From assembly GCA_036852015.1 (NCBI GenBank), contig JAANDG010000620.1, positions 1-64,000 of the forward strand: DNA of 64,000 nt, written 5' to 3'. Positions 1-11,800 of the stretch are shown one piece after another. The translations under genes and the position numbers were made by a program. Every line of letters starts with the position of its first letter. The first letter of the stretch is position 1. Source of the stretch: Pelodera strongyloides. Taxonomy: Eukaryota > Nematoda > Chromadorea > Rhabditida > Rhabditidae. A model generated the notes under the pieces. The model searched no databases. It saw nothing but the letters and a program-made list of their open reading frames with translations, and was not told where the DNA came from.

Positions 1-386
1 GGATATTAAGTTTTGATTCGTTCTTATTTAGTTATTTTGTGATACACACAGGTCCCTTGTCAGCATGTTGGTGTTGTTATCGCATCGACATCTTGAGGTA
101 CCTTTTGGTTTGTTCCGCATTTTCATACTACCAGCAGGTGTTAGGAATTTGTGTTTTGCCGCAGTATTTGACATGTATGCCTGAACTAACCAATAAACAA
201 AGAAATTCTGACTTCTACAAAGAGACGAATTCGTAAAAGATACCCTACAGTACCCACAATGGTCAGTAATTTTTCAGTATTCTAGAGAATGCACGCTTTA
301 GAAAGGTGCGTCCTTCATTCAAGGGTACAATACCGTATTTAATTGAACGTGTATGACTTGTTTCGGACCTGAGATGACAATGAGTA

Positions 387-449
387 TCCCTCCTGGCCCC
401 TACTGGTCCTGGGCCTGGCCCCTACTGGCCTTCTAGTGCCAGGAGGGAT
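387..449. repeat. Short hairpin with internal direct repeat
   Basis: ATCCCTCCTGGC at the left is matched exactly by GCCAGGAGGGAT at the right, giving 12-bp arms. CCCCTACTGG occurs twice in between. The arm resembles the start of repeat family E (CCTGGCCCTAGCCCG at about 9900), so this may be a fragment of that family. It abuts the stop codon of the candidate exon at 449-604. Confidence 0.6.
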
Positions 450-604
450 CAACCATAGTTCCCGAGCAGGATGCTGGTTTCCTCTCCAAAGTCATCTAGC
501 TTCGAGTGAATATCCTCTAAACTTAACTGCTCATTCACACGCTGCTCACGCTGAAGGAAGATGGCGTACAAACGGCGCAAGAATGGCGCTCGCCAATTTG
601 CGCG
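449..604 (-). CDS. Possible terminal exon of an unidentified gene
   Basis: On the minus strand a CAG acceptor (605-607) is followed by 52 codons ending in TGA. The translation reads like real protein: a basic, aromatic start (RANWRAPFLRRLYAIF) followed by a charged helical-looking tail containing SLEDIHSKLDDFGEE. Base composition is more GC-rich than the surroundings. I do not recognise the family and could not place the upstream exons; an ATG at 1035-1037 on the same strand is one possible start. An alternative acceptor at 551-553 would shorten it to 34 codons. It could be a chance open frame. Confidence 0.3.
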   Translation of the reverse strand, partial: RANWRAPFLRRLYAIFLQREQRVNEQLSLEDIHSKLDDFGEETSILLGNYG

Positions 605-1235
605 CTGCCCCGACCCACTATCACCACAAATCACACAAATAAGATTTCCCACAAACCATACCATTCTATTTTCAACATTGATCATGGCTTATCTCTCTCT
701 TTGTCTTTTTGTTGGTTGAATTGAGAAAAAGAGAGAAAAGTATGACTCTGTGAAATAATAAATAACGGAAAACTTTCTAAGCATATCAGTTCTCTGGGCA
801 CACAATAGACATAGAGAAAGTATAAGAGTTGATAGTATCAACGTCACAAAAGGTTGAAATCGTTAGGATGGAATTTTCCTTTTTGATCACATATAAAACC
901 GATAAAACTTACCTGAATTATTACTAACAAGGGAATGTTTAGTTGACAACATCACGGGTTTTTATTATATTACATAGAGATATTACATATTATGATAACG
1001 CTGATAAAGAATATTGAAAAGTTGCGCGCTCAGCCATAGAGAAAAGTGAGCTCTAGCTCTTCTAGAGCCCTCGAAGTTTGGAAACGTACTTTGGACAACT
1101 ATATTTCGATATGTTGTACGCAGATGAAGACCAAACAATCGCGCAGTAATTTATATGCACTACGTGAGAACACAAAGTCCAATTATGTTTCAATAACCGG
1201 CTGTTACACCTATTAAACTTACTTTGAGAATCATT

Positions 1236-1662
1236 ATGGGGTTTCCAAGTATGCGGGCAAATTTACCGTGTTTTACGACTACGCGAGACCCGTGTATGAT
1301 GGGGTTTGCAAGTATGCCAAAAACCGCGAGTTTTCCTTGCAAGTATCAATTCGCAAAATCGTGTGCTTTTTACACCAATTTACCGTAACTTTGACACATC
1401 CACACTATAGAAAATCCGCCAACAAAGCAAATCATTTGTCGGACAAATGGTCCCGTGGCGATCGGTCGTAAAAACTGCCTGTAGATATGCTCGTGTAGTG
1501 CCAAGATACGGTGAATTTTTCGATACTTGCAAGGAAAATCGGGCATACTTGCAAACCCCATTAATTTCTCATGTCAAATATTCAATTCAGGGAAAATACG
1601 GTAAATTTGTCTATACTTGGAAGGGAACGCACAGTTATTTTTGGCATACATGGAAACCCCAT
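1236..1662. mobile_element. Family D foldback element, nested
   Basis: The outer copy begins ATGGGGTTTCCAAGTATGC and ends with the inverse, GGAAACCCCAT. Inside it, 1299-1561 is a second copy beginning ATGGGGTTTGCAAGTATGCC and ending GCAAACCCCAT. Related single copies lie at 19491-19645 and 26317-26470. There is no coding capacity, so this is a MITE-like element inserted into an older copy of itself. Confidence 0.75.
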
Positions 1663-2746
1663 TATGAAACGATTATACCTTGATTACTAACTATACCTAT
1701 ACCGGACGGAATGCGATCACACAATTCAAAATACGTGGATTGATATTCACAAATAAATTGTAAAAAAAATACAATAAAAAATGCGCCCAATTGTTCGAAT
1801 TGGACACGATAATTGCTTCATACGGTAGCTTTAGTTTTCAACAATTAAACTCATAAGGCTCTCCTTTACCCCAAACTGAATTCATCGCTCGATAATTAAC
1901 AATTTTCACACGTCTATCCCTCACCACACAAAATAAACACCGTACACAAAAACAAAAATTAACAATTTGAACCTTTATTACTGTACAAAAAATCCCAGCC
2001 GATAAAAAGCGAACCAGCATAAGTGAATAGTACTAACAAAGCAGTGACACGAAGAACCTCGCATATGACAGCAGTATCTATGTGGAAACAAAGGAAACAC
2101 AAAACAAAAACCCTGCAATTGCTAAAGTATTACCCCAAAAACAACAAAAATCATTATCTTTCCCTGAACAATCACCACCGCATATACATCCTTTAAACAT
2201 ACAGAATCATTGTTAATTACGTATTGGCATACATAAACTTGGTAACAATGAGGCTCAAAGGCTACCAAATCTAAAAGTCTAAAACAGCCGATATTTTAGG
2301 TCCCCGCAAAAAAATGTCATAATTTCATCATAAAGCAACCGAGTAAGTTATAGCGAACTAAATTATAAATAGCAAACCATGACATGACTACACGACTATA
2401 ATAGATGGCTATCGTAGTTTAAAAAGCCAAAACAACTATAGAATTACAAAATAGGATATGTATACGTATACTGTACCATAGCGACATGCAACAAATCTAA
2501 AACAACTCATTGACTTACAGATTACGAACCGCTGAACAGAAAGTTAAGAATAAATCTGAAAACAAAGAAAAGGAATCAAGCTTTCTAAATACAATGTAAT
2601 GTAAGACTATTAGGACAACAGAATATATGAAGAGTCCCAGACAAATAAATGGGCAGCACGCAAAAGCAAAGCAGAAAAAATATCGAAATTGTATAAATCG
2701 TGAAATCTTCGTCTTGTATATAATCTTCCATGACCCCAAACTACAT

Positions 2747-2752
2747 TTTATT
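2747..2752 (-). promoter_or_regulatory. PolyA signal of the chromo-barrel gene
   Basis: AATAAA on the minus strand, about 180 nt past the stop codon at 2931-2933. Confidence 0.5.
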
Positions 2753-2930
2753 CAAAGTTTCAAAGCGATATGTCAGGTGATTTGTGAAAACTATGCTATA
2801 TAACTACTACCACATTCGCTTGGAAATTTACATGTTTGGAACATACTTTTCAAAACCACCTGATATACCACTTTAACACATAGAGTAAGCGAATGCACCA
2901 ACCCTCGTTCAAGCTAAAGTCAAACAATAT

Positions 2931-5900
2931 TCATTTAATCATTTCTTGATCTTCATGCTCAGTCCCATTAAAAAGATCTGCAAGTGCGTTTCTTGCCACC
3001 CGTATGTTTTCCATAATATCTTGGCGTGACGAGTTCAGAAGTCCCTGCAGGCAATTGTTCACGTCATCGGCGATCGGCAACGTAGTCGCATCACTATAGC
3101 CAGAGCAATTAGCTAATTAGCTAATGCCTAATATTTACCCTAATTCGATTAACAAATCTCCTATGCGCCGGATAACACCAGTTTCCTCTAGAAAATATAG
3201 ACTCTCATACTAACTCCTTAGCAGAGGCCTCACTACAACGCCTACGTAGTGCGTTATGACCAAATTTAAACCTGGGAGCTGCGCCACCAAAATTTTGATG
3301 GTTACGCTGCTAACAATAAATATAACAAAATAAATGTAAATCTCAAAAACCCACTCTGAATTGCCATCGGATAGCGGTAAAGTTGTTCCCGAATACGGCA
3401 AAGGCGTTGAAGTAGAACCAGCCTTAGCACTGGCCAAACCACCAACTCCAGCAAACAATAATTTGAGTTGCTGTGCCAATATAGTATCAGACGGTTCATC
3501 CGGTCCCAGGAAACGGTCCTTAATCAGAAGGAGATTTATTAATGTGGTACCGCACGTGGTTGTGAAGCGGTACGGCACATAATTCGGTGCCGAATACACA
3601 GTAATGTAGTAACCAATACCAGCACATACACTTCACAAATCAAAAACCGCATACGGTTAAAATTTGTGAAAGAAAGAAATAAGTTAATTCCTATAACGAT
3701 AGTAGCTACTCACCAACAAACTGAGCAGGGCACGGCTGAGAATCTGGAATCAAGAAATTGACTTTTTATAGTGCTTGGGAAAAACATAATTAATACTATA
3801 AACAATACTAATTAGCAATTGTACCCCTATCATCTAATACTACTAATACAATATGTGCTGATTATTTATTGAGGAGAAGAGAAAAGACACCGACCAAGTC
3901 AATTACACTGATCTAATTATTGTGGAGACCTAATCTAACAAAACAAAGGATATCAACTTAATTCTAGTTCTTAACATTTTATGACTAAATTTTCTAACTA
4001 GATTTGTTGAAAATTCTTCAATTCTTCGTATTTCGTATAATTAAAAAAAAAAAAAAGTCGGATGCAGTAATAAGTATAATAAATACATACCAAGTGGGAT
4101 TGAGAACCTCGCTCCGGGATCTAAACACAAACATTTGGTTGGAAAAGTCACGTAGGCCCCTAGTCAGCATTGTGTGCCGGGAAACGATAAAACAAAAGTG
4201 ACATAGGTTTTTACATAGAAAACCTGTGTTTTTGTTCAATAAAAGAAATTAAAGAATACTGCACTCTCATGATCGCAAATTAGATGATATCACGACAAAA
4301 TCGTATGTGCTCTACAGAGGCCATATTCACCACTCCGATTCCCCTGGGGAAATAGTCCTTGGGGACAGAAAATAGCATTCTAATGTGAGAGTGAGACACA
4401 CAGATAAATAGACGGGGAATTCCCCATGGGGTTGAGTGGTGAACATGACCGATGGCCTCAGGTTAGATTATACAACAAACAAAACAAAGAACGTACTGTT
4501 GCTGCAGTGCGTGACGCAATATCAGAACTCTCCTCCGTTTCATCTTCCGGCTCTTCTTTGACTGTGGCAGTGAATAAGCTGTCAACATCCGCAGAAAACA
4601 AGTCCTCATGTTCTGTAGTAGACACGGAAGCATCGTTATCTGGCCAATCCTTAAAAAAATTGGAAACTAAACAATGATGAAAACATGAAAAAAGCAAATA
4701 AAAAAAAAACAAGAGAGCGGATTTCACTCGATAAAAAAGGACTGATGAATCACTCGATAAAAGGGATTGTTTTTTATGTACGTTGGGTTAGTTGTGCAGG
4801 CAGTTACACCGCTTCGATAATGTAAAAGAACTCAGTACCAAGAAAATGAAAATGTTACAACAATATTATATGCAGAAAAGACAAACAAGTAACGGTAACG
4901 GAAAATATTTCAACAAACAGTAAAACTAACTTGGGTTGCGGAAGATGTTGGTTCTGCTTTATTTAATGTTGTGCCGGCAATCTTTGGTGAAATGGAGCTG
5001 GAAGTGGTTAGTGAAGGCACGAATACGCCATTGTAATAGCCTATGGCCTATGGTGGTCTTTGATAAGTATGCCCGGTATGCCGAACCTCGTACAGCCAAC
5101 CACTAGAAAGGGATATCAAACGCTCTCCGGCTCGCCCTCTCGCCTATTAACTTAATAATAATGACACACCTTGACTCCCCTCTTTCGTGTATGCGAGCAT
5201 CCTTGTAGAGAGCCGCATTCCGTTCGATTTTAGCAATGGCGGGTACTCTGAAAATCGAAAACGAGTCAAATTTGATCCTGAAGTCTGAAGTACCAAGTAC
5301 CACAGGAGCATGTAAAAGCAAGCACCAACCCACCGAACTAAACTCCGGAAACTCGGAATGGTTGGGACCAGGGCATAAACCTCGCCGGTGAGTCCGGAGG
5401 TGGTTCGCGAACTTTTCTGTTTGTGATACGCTTCTAATACATTCCTCGTACCACCTCCGGGCTTCCCATACCTTCTAAGCCTTCTATGCTAATTCCGGAG
5501 GTGGTTCAGCCATGAGCCCTCTAAATTTATGCAATATTCTAATTCCGGTGGTGGTTCGCCGGTGAGCTCGTCAGCGGGCTTAGGCTATGGTTGGGACCAT
5601 ACCATCTTCATCTCCGGTCCGGATCCGGACACGGACTCCGGAGGCTAATGCTAATGTGAAACTCTGTCCACTTGAGTGAAACACTCAAGTAACCTTTGGT
5701 TACATCCGTGTACAACCGTTATGGAACTTTAACGATCGGGATTTGTGTTATGTTAAGTGGATCAACACAAAATGTTAGGTTGATACGCAAATAATTGCGA
5801 AAAGGAAAGCAAAGAAACACACGTATAATACTTCATCATACAGTAATCCGCTAACTCTGCCAACTAACAAACTGTAAAAGAATAACTAACTTCTCAGGGC

Positions 5901-8395
5901 GTCTGCGCTTCTTTGGGGGCTGCAAACTAGCAAACGAAAATGGAGGCCTGAAACAAAGTTTGTTTTAAGTATCAAGAAAAGACAACTGCACTCGGAGAAA
6001 GAAAAGAAAATCCGTACCCGATAACTTTACAAGAACCCGTCTTATATTACGACAATTGGTTGAATAGTAGTTTTTGAGCTATTAATTGAAAAGTGCTCCA
6101 AGGACTGGGAAAACCCCCGGAGAAGAACCAAAAAGGGCTAACATAGAAATTTGTTAGCATAACATATACAGCTATTAAACCGATAATTTCCAGAAAGTAT
6201 ACGTAAAAAAGTAAGCTTGGCGGCTCACAATATTTATTTTCAGTCGTTACACAATAAATACCCAAATAAAATTCACATACGTTCCTATGCGACTACCATC
6301 GTAGTCATTCTTTCCCAATTTCGGCGTCATATCAAAAATAGGTGCAGATACCGTGAGTCTAAAGAGAAAACATTATTATACCGAATCACTCGGTAGCTCG
6401 GTACTGGTAGGGTCGCTGAACATAAAGCGGCGCTCGTAAAAACAAAAACCACGGATCCGACTCCGGATATGTATATTACATGATTACATCAGACTATCGC
6501 TGAAGGCAAGTCGAAATTTGCATGGTGAAAACTCTCAATTGATGTATCATGTGTAAACGACTAACTAACTGACCATCCCCACTTATACATAGGCAATGTA
6601 TCCTGTGGCCGTTTGCACGAACAGCGGGAAATTCCCTCAGTGGGAGAATTTGGAGCTGCATGTCTCCGATTCGTGTGATCCCTCTCTTTCTCTCACCTCC
6701 CACTGGGAGGATGGGAACCTCCCACAGCGTTCGTGCATACGGCCACTGCTCGTTACATCAACGCCAATTACCTGTTACTTCGTGCCCGCGATCTAGTCGT
6801 TGATGAGCGCGATGTTGAGGCTCGGCTGCGGGCACGGACGTTCTTCTAAATGGTAATTCAATTCAGTACGGGACAATATGAAATATGAACACCATAAGAT
6901 CTCATTATCTGCCCAATTTCCATCATAACATGTGAAATTTCCATATTGTTAAAGCAAAATACCGTCCGGTTCTTGATACGCGTTGTGGACAACTGAATTC
7001 TTACGTATTTATGCTAATTTTCTCGAATTTAGCTCGATTTGTTATTCTAATTTATGCTCATTTTCATACGCTGCATAAGAATGTTGGTCTACTGGATGTG
7101 TATCAAAAAACCGGCTGGTATTTCGCTTTAACAATAAGCAGAATTTGGGAACAAAGCACATCTATTCCAATTATGACCGAAACCATTAATTACACAACCT
7201 TCAGGATCGGTTTTTCTTCTTTAATCGACTTGTCCGATAGTGTTCCTTCCAACCTCAGATGACTATTTAACATTTCCTTTTCTGAACGAGACAGCTTTTC
7301 CTGCACGATAGTTTGATCCTTCTGCAAAGTAATAACACGTCAGCTAGTCTACAAGTTTGTAAGCGAGGGAATCATGGCCCTAGCCCGAAGATGTCGCGCA
7401 ATTTGTCATCTGGAACTCGTCGCCTACTGCTCAGGGCCTCTGCGGAACATGTCATAAGCAAACCGTGGAACTGTATTTTCACCCTTGAATAAAGGTGCAC
7501 GCTCTTGAAGAGTAAAAGATTTATTATTATTATTATTAACATGCTAATCGAAACTCGAAATCAAGGAAAAAGATTCACGCTTCTGCGGAATGGGAAGCAC
7601 CCGACCCTTACCAGTACGTAGCCGAGATTTGGGACTAATAGCATTACATTGGCCAAATTCGCCAAATGGCCAAACACAATTTTGGAAGAGAAACTTAGCG
7701 CACGTTTTTGAGTATGTTTGAAGAAACTGACCGTCTCATCATATATTGCAATGCAGTCAGAGAAACAACTCGTCCAAAAATCGTTCTTCGCGCTCCAACC
7801 CTAAACAGCGAGCAACATTATAAACAAATCCATGCCACGCATCGGAGAACGCCTGAGAGGCGCCGAAAGAGGCATTACATGAACATTGAACATTCACCGT
7901 GTTGATCGAGGTGTTGAACAGACAAAATAGAATAAGGAATAAGCCAAGACGCATTTGTAGCTCAATCCTTTGTAGCTCAACACTGGCGCTAATAGCTGGT
8001 ACGTCAATGCCCTGTTCATTACAACAGAAACAGACGAACAGACCAGCATGAATATCAGGTCAGCTGGTCCCGGTGATTCTTTTAAGAAGCCGTAATGCCA
8101 TTATATCTAATCATGCAAAAACGAGAACGTTGTCTTTCTTTTACAATTATGGTCCACTTATGAATCTTTTGCATTTTAGTAAAGAGAAACAGAGAGGACG
8201 GCTGAACAAGGAATGGAACAAGGGCCCGCCCTAACACAAATAAAATGAACTTACAATATAGTGAAGTCGCACCCGTTCCCCTTTCTGTTTGACTACTTTC
8301 GCTCCATAATAGTGTTGATCTTTACTGTAGAAATACAGCACTTTCTCTCCAACAAAGTTCCCTATCGGAGTGCTTGACGGAGGAACAGGCTCCAT
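2931..8395 (-). CDS. Chromo-barrel (Tudor-knot) domain nuclear protein
   Basis: Twelve exons on the minus strand: 8255-8395, 7732-7800, 7199-7321, 6772-6845, 6281-6358, 5891-5947, 4931-4997, 4497-4649, 4091-4120, 3714-3743, 3355-3518 and 2931-3093. All phases join and give 382 residues. Residues 12-70 are a chromo barrel as in MRG15, MSL3 and Tip60: a VGEKVLYFY strand, then a HYIGWSAKNDFW motif across the first splice. This fold usually binds methyl-lysine on histones. The second tryptophan of the MRG15 motif (GWNKNW) is Asn here, so the aromatic cage is altered. A charged linker, an Arg/Ser-rich exon, a PPKKRRRPE nuclear-localisation-like motif and an acidic stretch follow. I see no MRG or MYST domain at the C-terminus, so the class and partners are unclear. 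The acceptor directly abuts the ATG. The gene is head to head with condensin CAP-H2. Confidence 0.75.
4317..4459. mobile_element. Family B foldback element (B1)
   Basis: Ends are GAGGCCATATTCACCACTC and the inverse, with GGGGAATTCCCC-like inner arms. It lies in an intron of the chromo-barrel gene. Confidence 0.75.
5391..5585. repeat. Repeated TCCGGAGGTGGTTC motifs in an intron
   Basis: TCCGG(A/T)GGTGGTTC occurs near 5393, 5494 and 5554, with inverse pieces (ACCTCCGG) between. The inverse also appears at about 32174 in a protease-gene intron. The sequence is GC-rich relative to its surroundings. It is probably a decayed repeat; I do not recognise the family. Confidence 0.5.
6605..6746. mobile_element. 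Single-copy foldback element
   Basis: GTGGCCGTTTGCACGAACAG at the left is mirrored by CGTTCGTGCATACGGCCAC at the right; inner arms CAGTGGGAG and CTCCCACTG also pair. It lies in an intron of the chromo-barrel gene. Confidence 0.7.
6949..7131. mobile_element. Family A MITE (copy A1)
   Basis: TTAA-flanked palindromic element with ends TTAAAGCAAAATACCG and GGTATTTCGCTTTAA. The ends match about a dozen other copies in the window. It lies 67 nt from the 5' splice site of the third chromo-barrel exon, in that gene's intron. Confidence 0.85.
7374..7540 (+). repeat. SINE-like repeat family E (copy E1)
   Basis: Starts GGCCCTAGCCCGAAG, contains AATAAAGGTGCACGCTCTTG and ends in a run of TTA units. Similar copies lie at 9893-10070 (plus) and 40358-40510 (minus). 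A microsatellite tail at one end is typical of SINEs or LINE 3' ends. Confidence 0.65.
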
Positions 8396-8862
8396 CTGAA
8401 ACAGTTTCCGCTTAATTCTGATGCAAAAATAGATCCTCAAACGTCTATACAGTTCTTCGTGCAAAACACGCAAGTTTACACATGACACGCGAGCAAAAGC
8501 AAAAAAAATCGTGGCAAAAAAATCAAACAAAATTTTGAATATCGATCGCTGAATTACTGTAAGTATCTGTAAAGTGTATGAAAAACGGATCAATTTTTGC
8601 GCGAGCATTTTGAATTTTCCGGATAGTTTGCGCCGCGGATGTTGTCCAATACGAAGGTGTTTGTTATGAAAATTTTTGTTATGTATTGCCATTTCTTTGC
8701 GATTTCGTTGTAGGTATTTCACCCACATTCTCCTCATATGTGTGTTCAACGGTATATCACAACCTTTTGTGTCTGGACCGTGACATAACCGTTTGCTTTC
8801 TTACGTTCTTTTAAGGGTCTATATTCATTTTTTCTGTTCGTTTTAAAGCGTAAAAAACACGA
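8396..8862. promoter_or_regulatory. Shared upstream region of two divergent chromatin genes
   Basis: 467 bp between the start codons of the chromo-barrel gene (minus) and CAP-H2 (plus). It probably holds both promoters. Acceptor-like sequences next to each ATG suggest spliced-leader sites: CTGAAAC at 8396-8402 (minus gene) and TTTTAAAG at 8841-8848 (plus gene). I see no clear TATA box. Confidence 0.4.
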
Positions 8863-11800
8863 ATGAATGTTAAGGTGATGGACAAGTCTAAGCGGAACCG
8901 GTTCAATTACTTGATTGAACCCTGCAAAGATCTGGCGAAGAATTTTAATCTCGATATCGTTAAGGTTTGTCTTTTGTTTCTGTTAGAGTCAAAGGAACTA
9001 ACTGTATTTTGTTATTGCATCTTATTATAACATGGTTGCTCGTTAGGAGCTAGTGACATATCAAGAAGAAGTCGATGCGCTAGATGTGGATGGTGAGGCG
9101 TCATCGAAACACATGTTTTCTGATGCTGGAACATTGGTACAAGGAGCAGCGTTCGTATACGGAAGGAAGGTAGATCAGTTGCTGCTTACTTTAATTTGAT
9201 TATATATCATATGCAGGTCTGAATTTTATTTTGGTCTTGTGCACTTTGAAGACTCAGCAAGTCTTTAGATTAAACTAAATTGTTTTTCACAGGTTGACTA
9301 CGTTCATGAATGTGCACACTCTTTCAACATGGCACTGAAGAAACCTTTAGCCAAGAAAAAGACAGGTATAATTTTTTATTGATTTTCAACACTAGATGCG
9401 CTCAAATTGAAAATTAACGCCATGAACGATGAACCTCGTTGATTTGTGTGACCAATCAGACTGAAACACTGGTGCTTTATTTAATACTACCGATTATGTT
9501 CCTTCTTTGTCATGTATGCATATCGCATACATTTTCCGAGTTCGAAGGTTTTATCAGAAATATATCAGCAACGTAACATAAAAAAGCAGAATTTCGGGTA
9601 CCACCTCCGTAGTTACAGGCTAGGTTTATATCCTAACGATATCATAAAAGTGCCCGTTTAGCAGCTGCCGATGGCGACAACGATAATGATGCTATGGGAG
9701 ACGATGGCGATGAAAACCCAGATACTGGGAAAGCTGCTCGAGCGGTATGGCATTTATTGCTGCATTCTCAATTCTTATGTGTTATATGCACATTTCTGTA
9801 CCGTCTTAGCGGGGAGAGCGCCGATTACAAAAAAACATGTGTGAAGTTGTCCAATATAACCAATATAACCCGGCGAGGGAAACATGGGCGATCCCTCCTG
9901 GCCCTAGCCCGAAGACGTCGAGCAATTTGTCATCTGGAACTCGTCGCCTAATGCTCAGGACCTCTGCGGAACAAGTCATAAGCTCACTTTGAAAATGAAA
10001 TTTGAACCCCCGTGAAGAAAGGTGCACGCTCTTGTGGCGTAAAAGTTTATTATTTATTATTATTTAAGTTGACTTTCGCTTTCATTTCAGAAGAAGGCCC
10101 GCAGAGTGAGGACGTCAGACGATGACCCACTCGCCTTTGTACCAATTCCGAGATTAACACGAGCATACAACGATCGGGAACATTATAAGAAAACTATCTA
10201 CAAGCCTTTACTGGGTAAGTGTAAGTTGAATGGTTTGTGTTTATAAGATTGCCGTTGTTATTCATTGAAGGTATAATATATAATAGGTAAGCGGAAGTGT
10301 GGAAGCGGATTTCTTCTCTGGCATAATTAGATGTTTTTGTTACTTCGACACTTCCTTTCTGCGATGAATCTTTCCTTTTTTGTTTTATAAATGTATATGC
10401 CTGGGCTCCTAGCTTAAGATATTGTTTGTAAAATATTTTAATATTTATTCATTCACTTCATTGATAGCTGGTCTGGCGAAGTGAAGACGAACAATTTGCG
10501 TCAGACTTGTACATCACAGCATCACTACGGCTGTCTTTAGTAATTTAGCAACGACATAAGGTTATTTAGACTGTCAGTTCAATCCTTTATTGCTGCGGGA
10601 GCCGCCCAGTATCAATAAACTTCCCGAAGAATTGCGGCCGTTGCCCGACACAGAGAAAGAGGCCATGTGTGTCATGGGCAAAGTGATGCGCCGTGTTGAG
10701 GTAAATGTTTTCATTAGTTACTTCATTTATTGTCAGAGCTAGACACACTACACAGATTGCCTAGCTAAGCTAGGTACCATACTATGGTTATTTACCACTT
10801 GTTAATTGTATGTGTTGTCGTGAGCGTGAGAGGTGGGGGGTTGCAATTTTTACTATGAAAGGATATGTTGTAGATAGTTTTTTATTTATTTATTAAGTAA
10901 AGAGACCTCTAAAATAATAATTCGTAAAGTAAACCAATGATATATTTTTAACTTGTGAATTTCAAAAAGGTAGGCCCCGGGGAGATTCGAACTCCCGTCG
11001 CAGGATTCAGAGTCCTGAGTGCTAACCGCTACACCACGGGGCCTGTTGCGCGTAACAGCTGCGGATTGTTAGACACTTCCTATCCTTTACAGTCTGTGTA
11101 TTTGTTATTTCAAAAAGACGGAGCTTTCAGTATAGCATAATTTCCTTCATATTAGTTTATTCAATATTGTGAAACCGGCAAGTGTCAAAAATACACTCGT
11201 GACACAACTTGAACCTTTTGTTAAAATATTGCGTAGTGGGTACTTTATTATCGTTATCATACTTCCATGCCCCAACAAAACTCTACTGTAGTCTGTAGTC
11301 GATGTTGGCTGAGTGGTAGATATGATTTATGTGTGTGTGGGATCAAATTGGTAAATTAATATTGAAAGCCTGGATATAGACGAACGAGTACTTATATTAA
11401 AACACCCAATGGTTTATTCCATCATGCTGTTCTTAAGAATATCAGTAGTTCACTAGCAAAAAGTTCTGACACAAAGTAATCAACTGTATGTTAATTAATT
11501 AAAAGTAATATCCTGAAGAACTCAAAAAAATTCTGCGTTCGGGGGGAATCGAACCCCCGTCGAATGCTTGGAAGGCATCCATGCTAACCATTACACCACG
11601 AACGCATGTGTGCTTGTGCTTGATATTCTTTGACTTGTTGCGTTGCCCGCTTGTTTGTAGATACGGACGATGCGGTGTTAACAAAACGGAACTATTAATT
11701 GTCACTGTTCAAAAAGTAGTTTTTTTTTTCAATTATATGAATCCGCTTTTCTTTTCTACATTTTCTAGGGAGTCGGAAAATTTGAAGACTTCTGGACGTT

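Larger units (their letters stand above)
1..2930. other. Gene-poor flank with hairpin elements
   Basis: AT-rich stretch. Apart from a possible minus-strand exon at 449-604, a small hairpin at 387-449 and a nested palindromic element at 1236-1662, I see no exon that I can defend. The part nearest 2930 is the 3' flank of the chromo-barrel gene. Confidence 0.5.

Noticed and set aside
8396..8749. 172-residue minus-strand frame starting upstream of the chromo-barrel ATG
   Set aside because: The part above 8395 is AT-rich, reads as low-quality protein and is separated by a good TTTCAG acceptor; only the part from 8395 down is kept.
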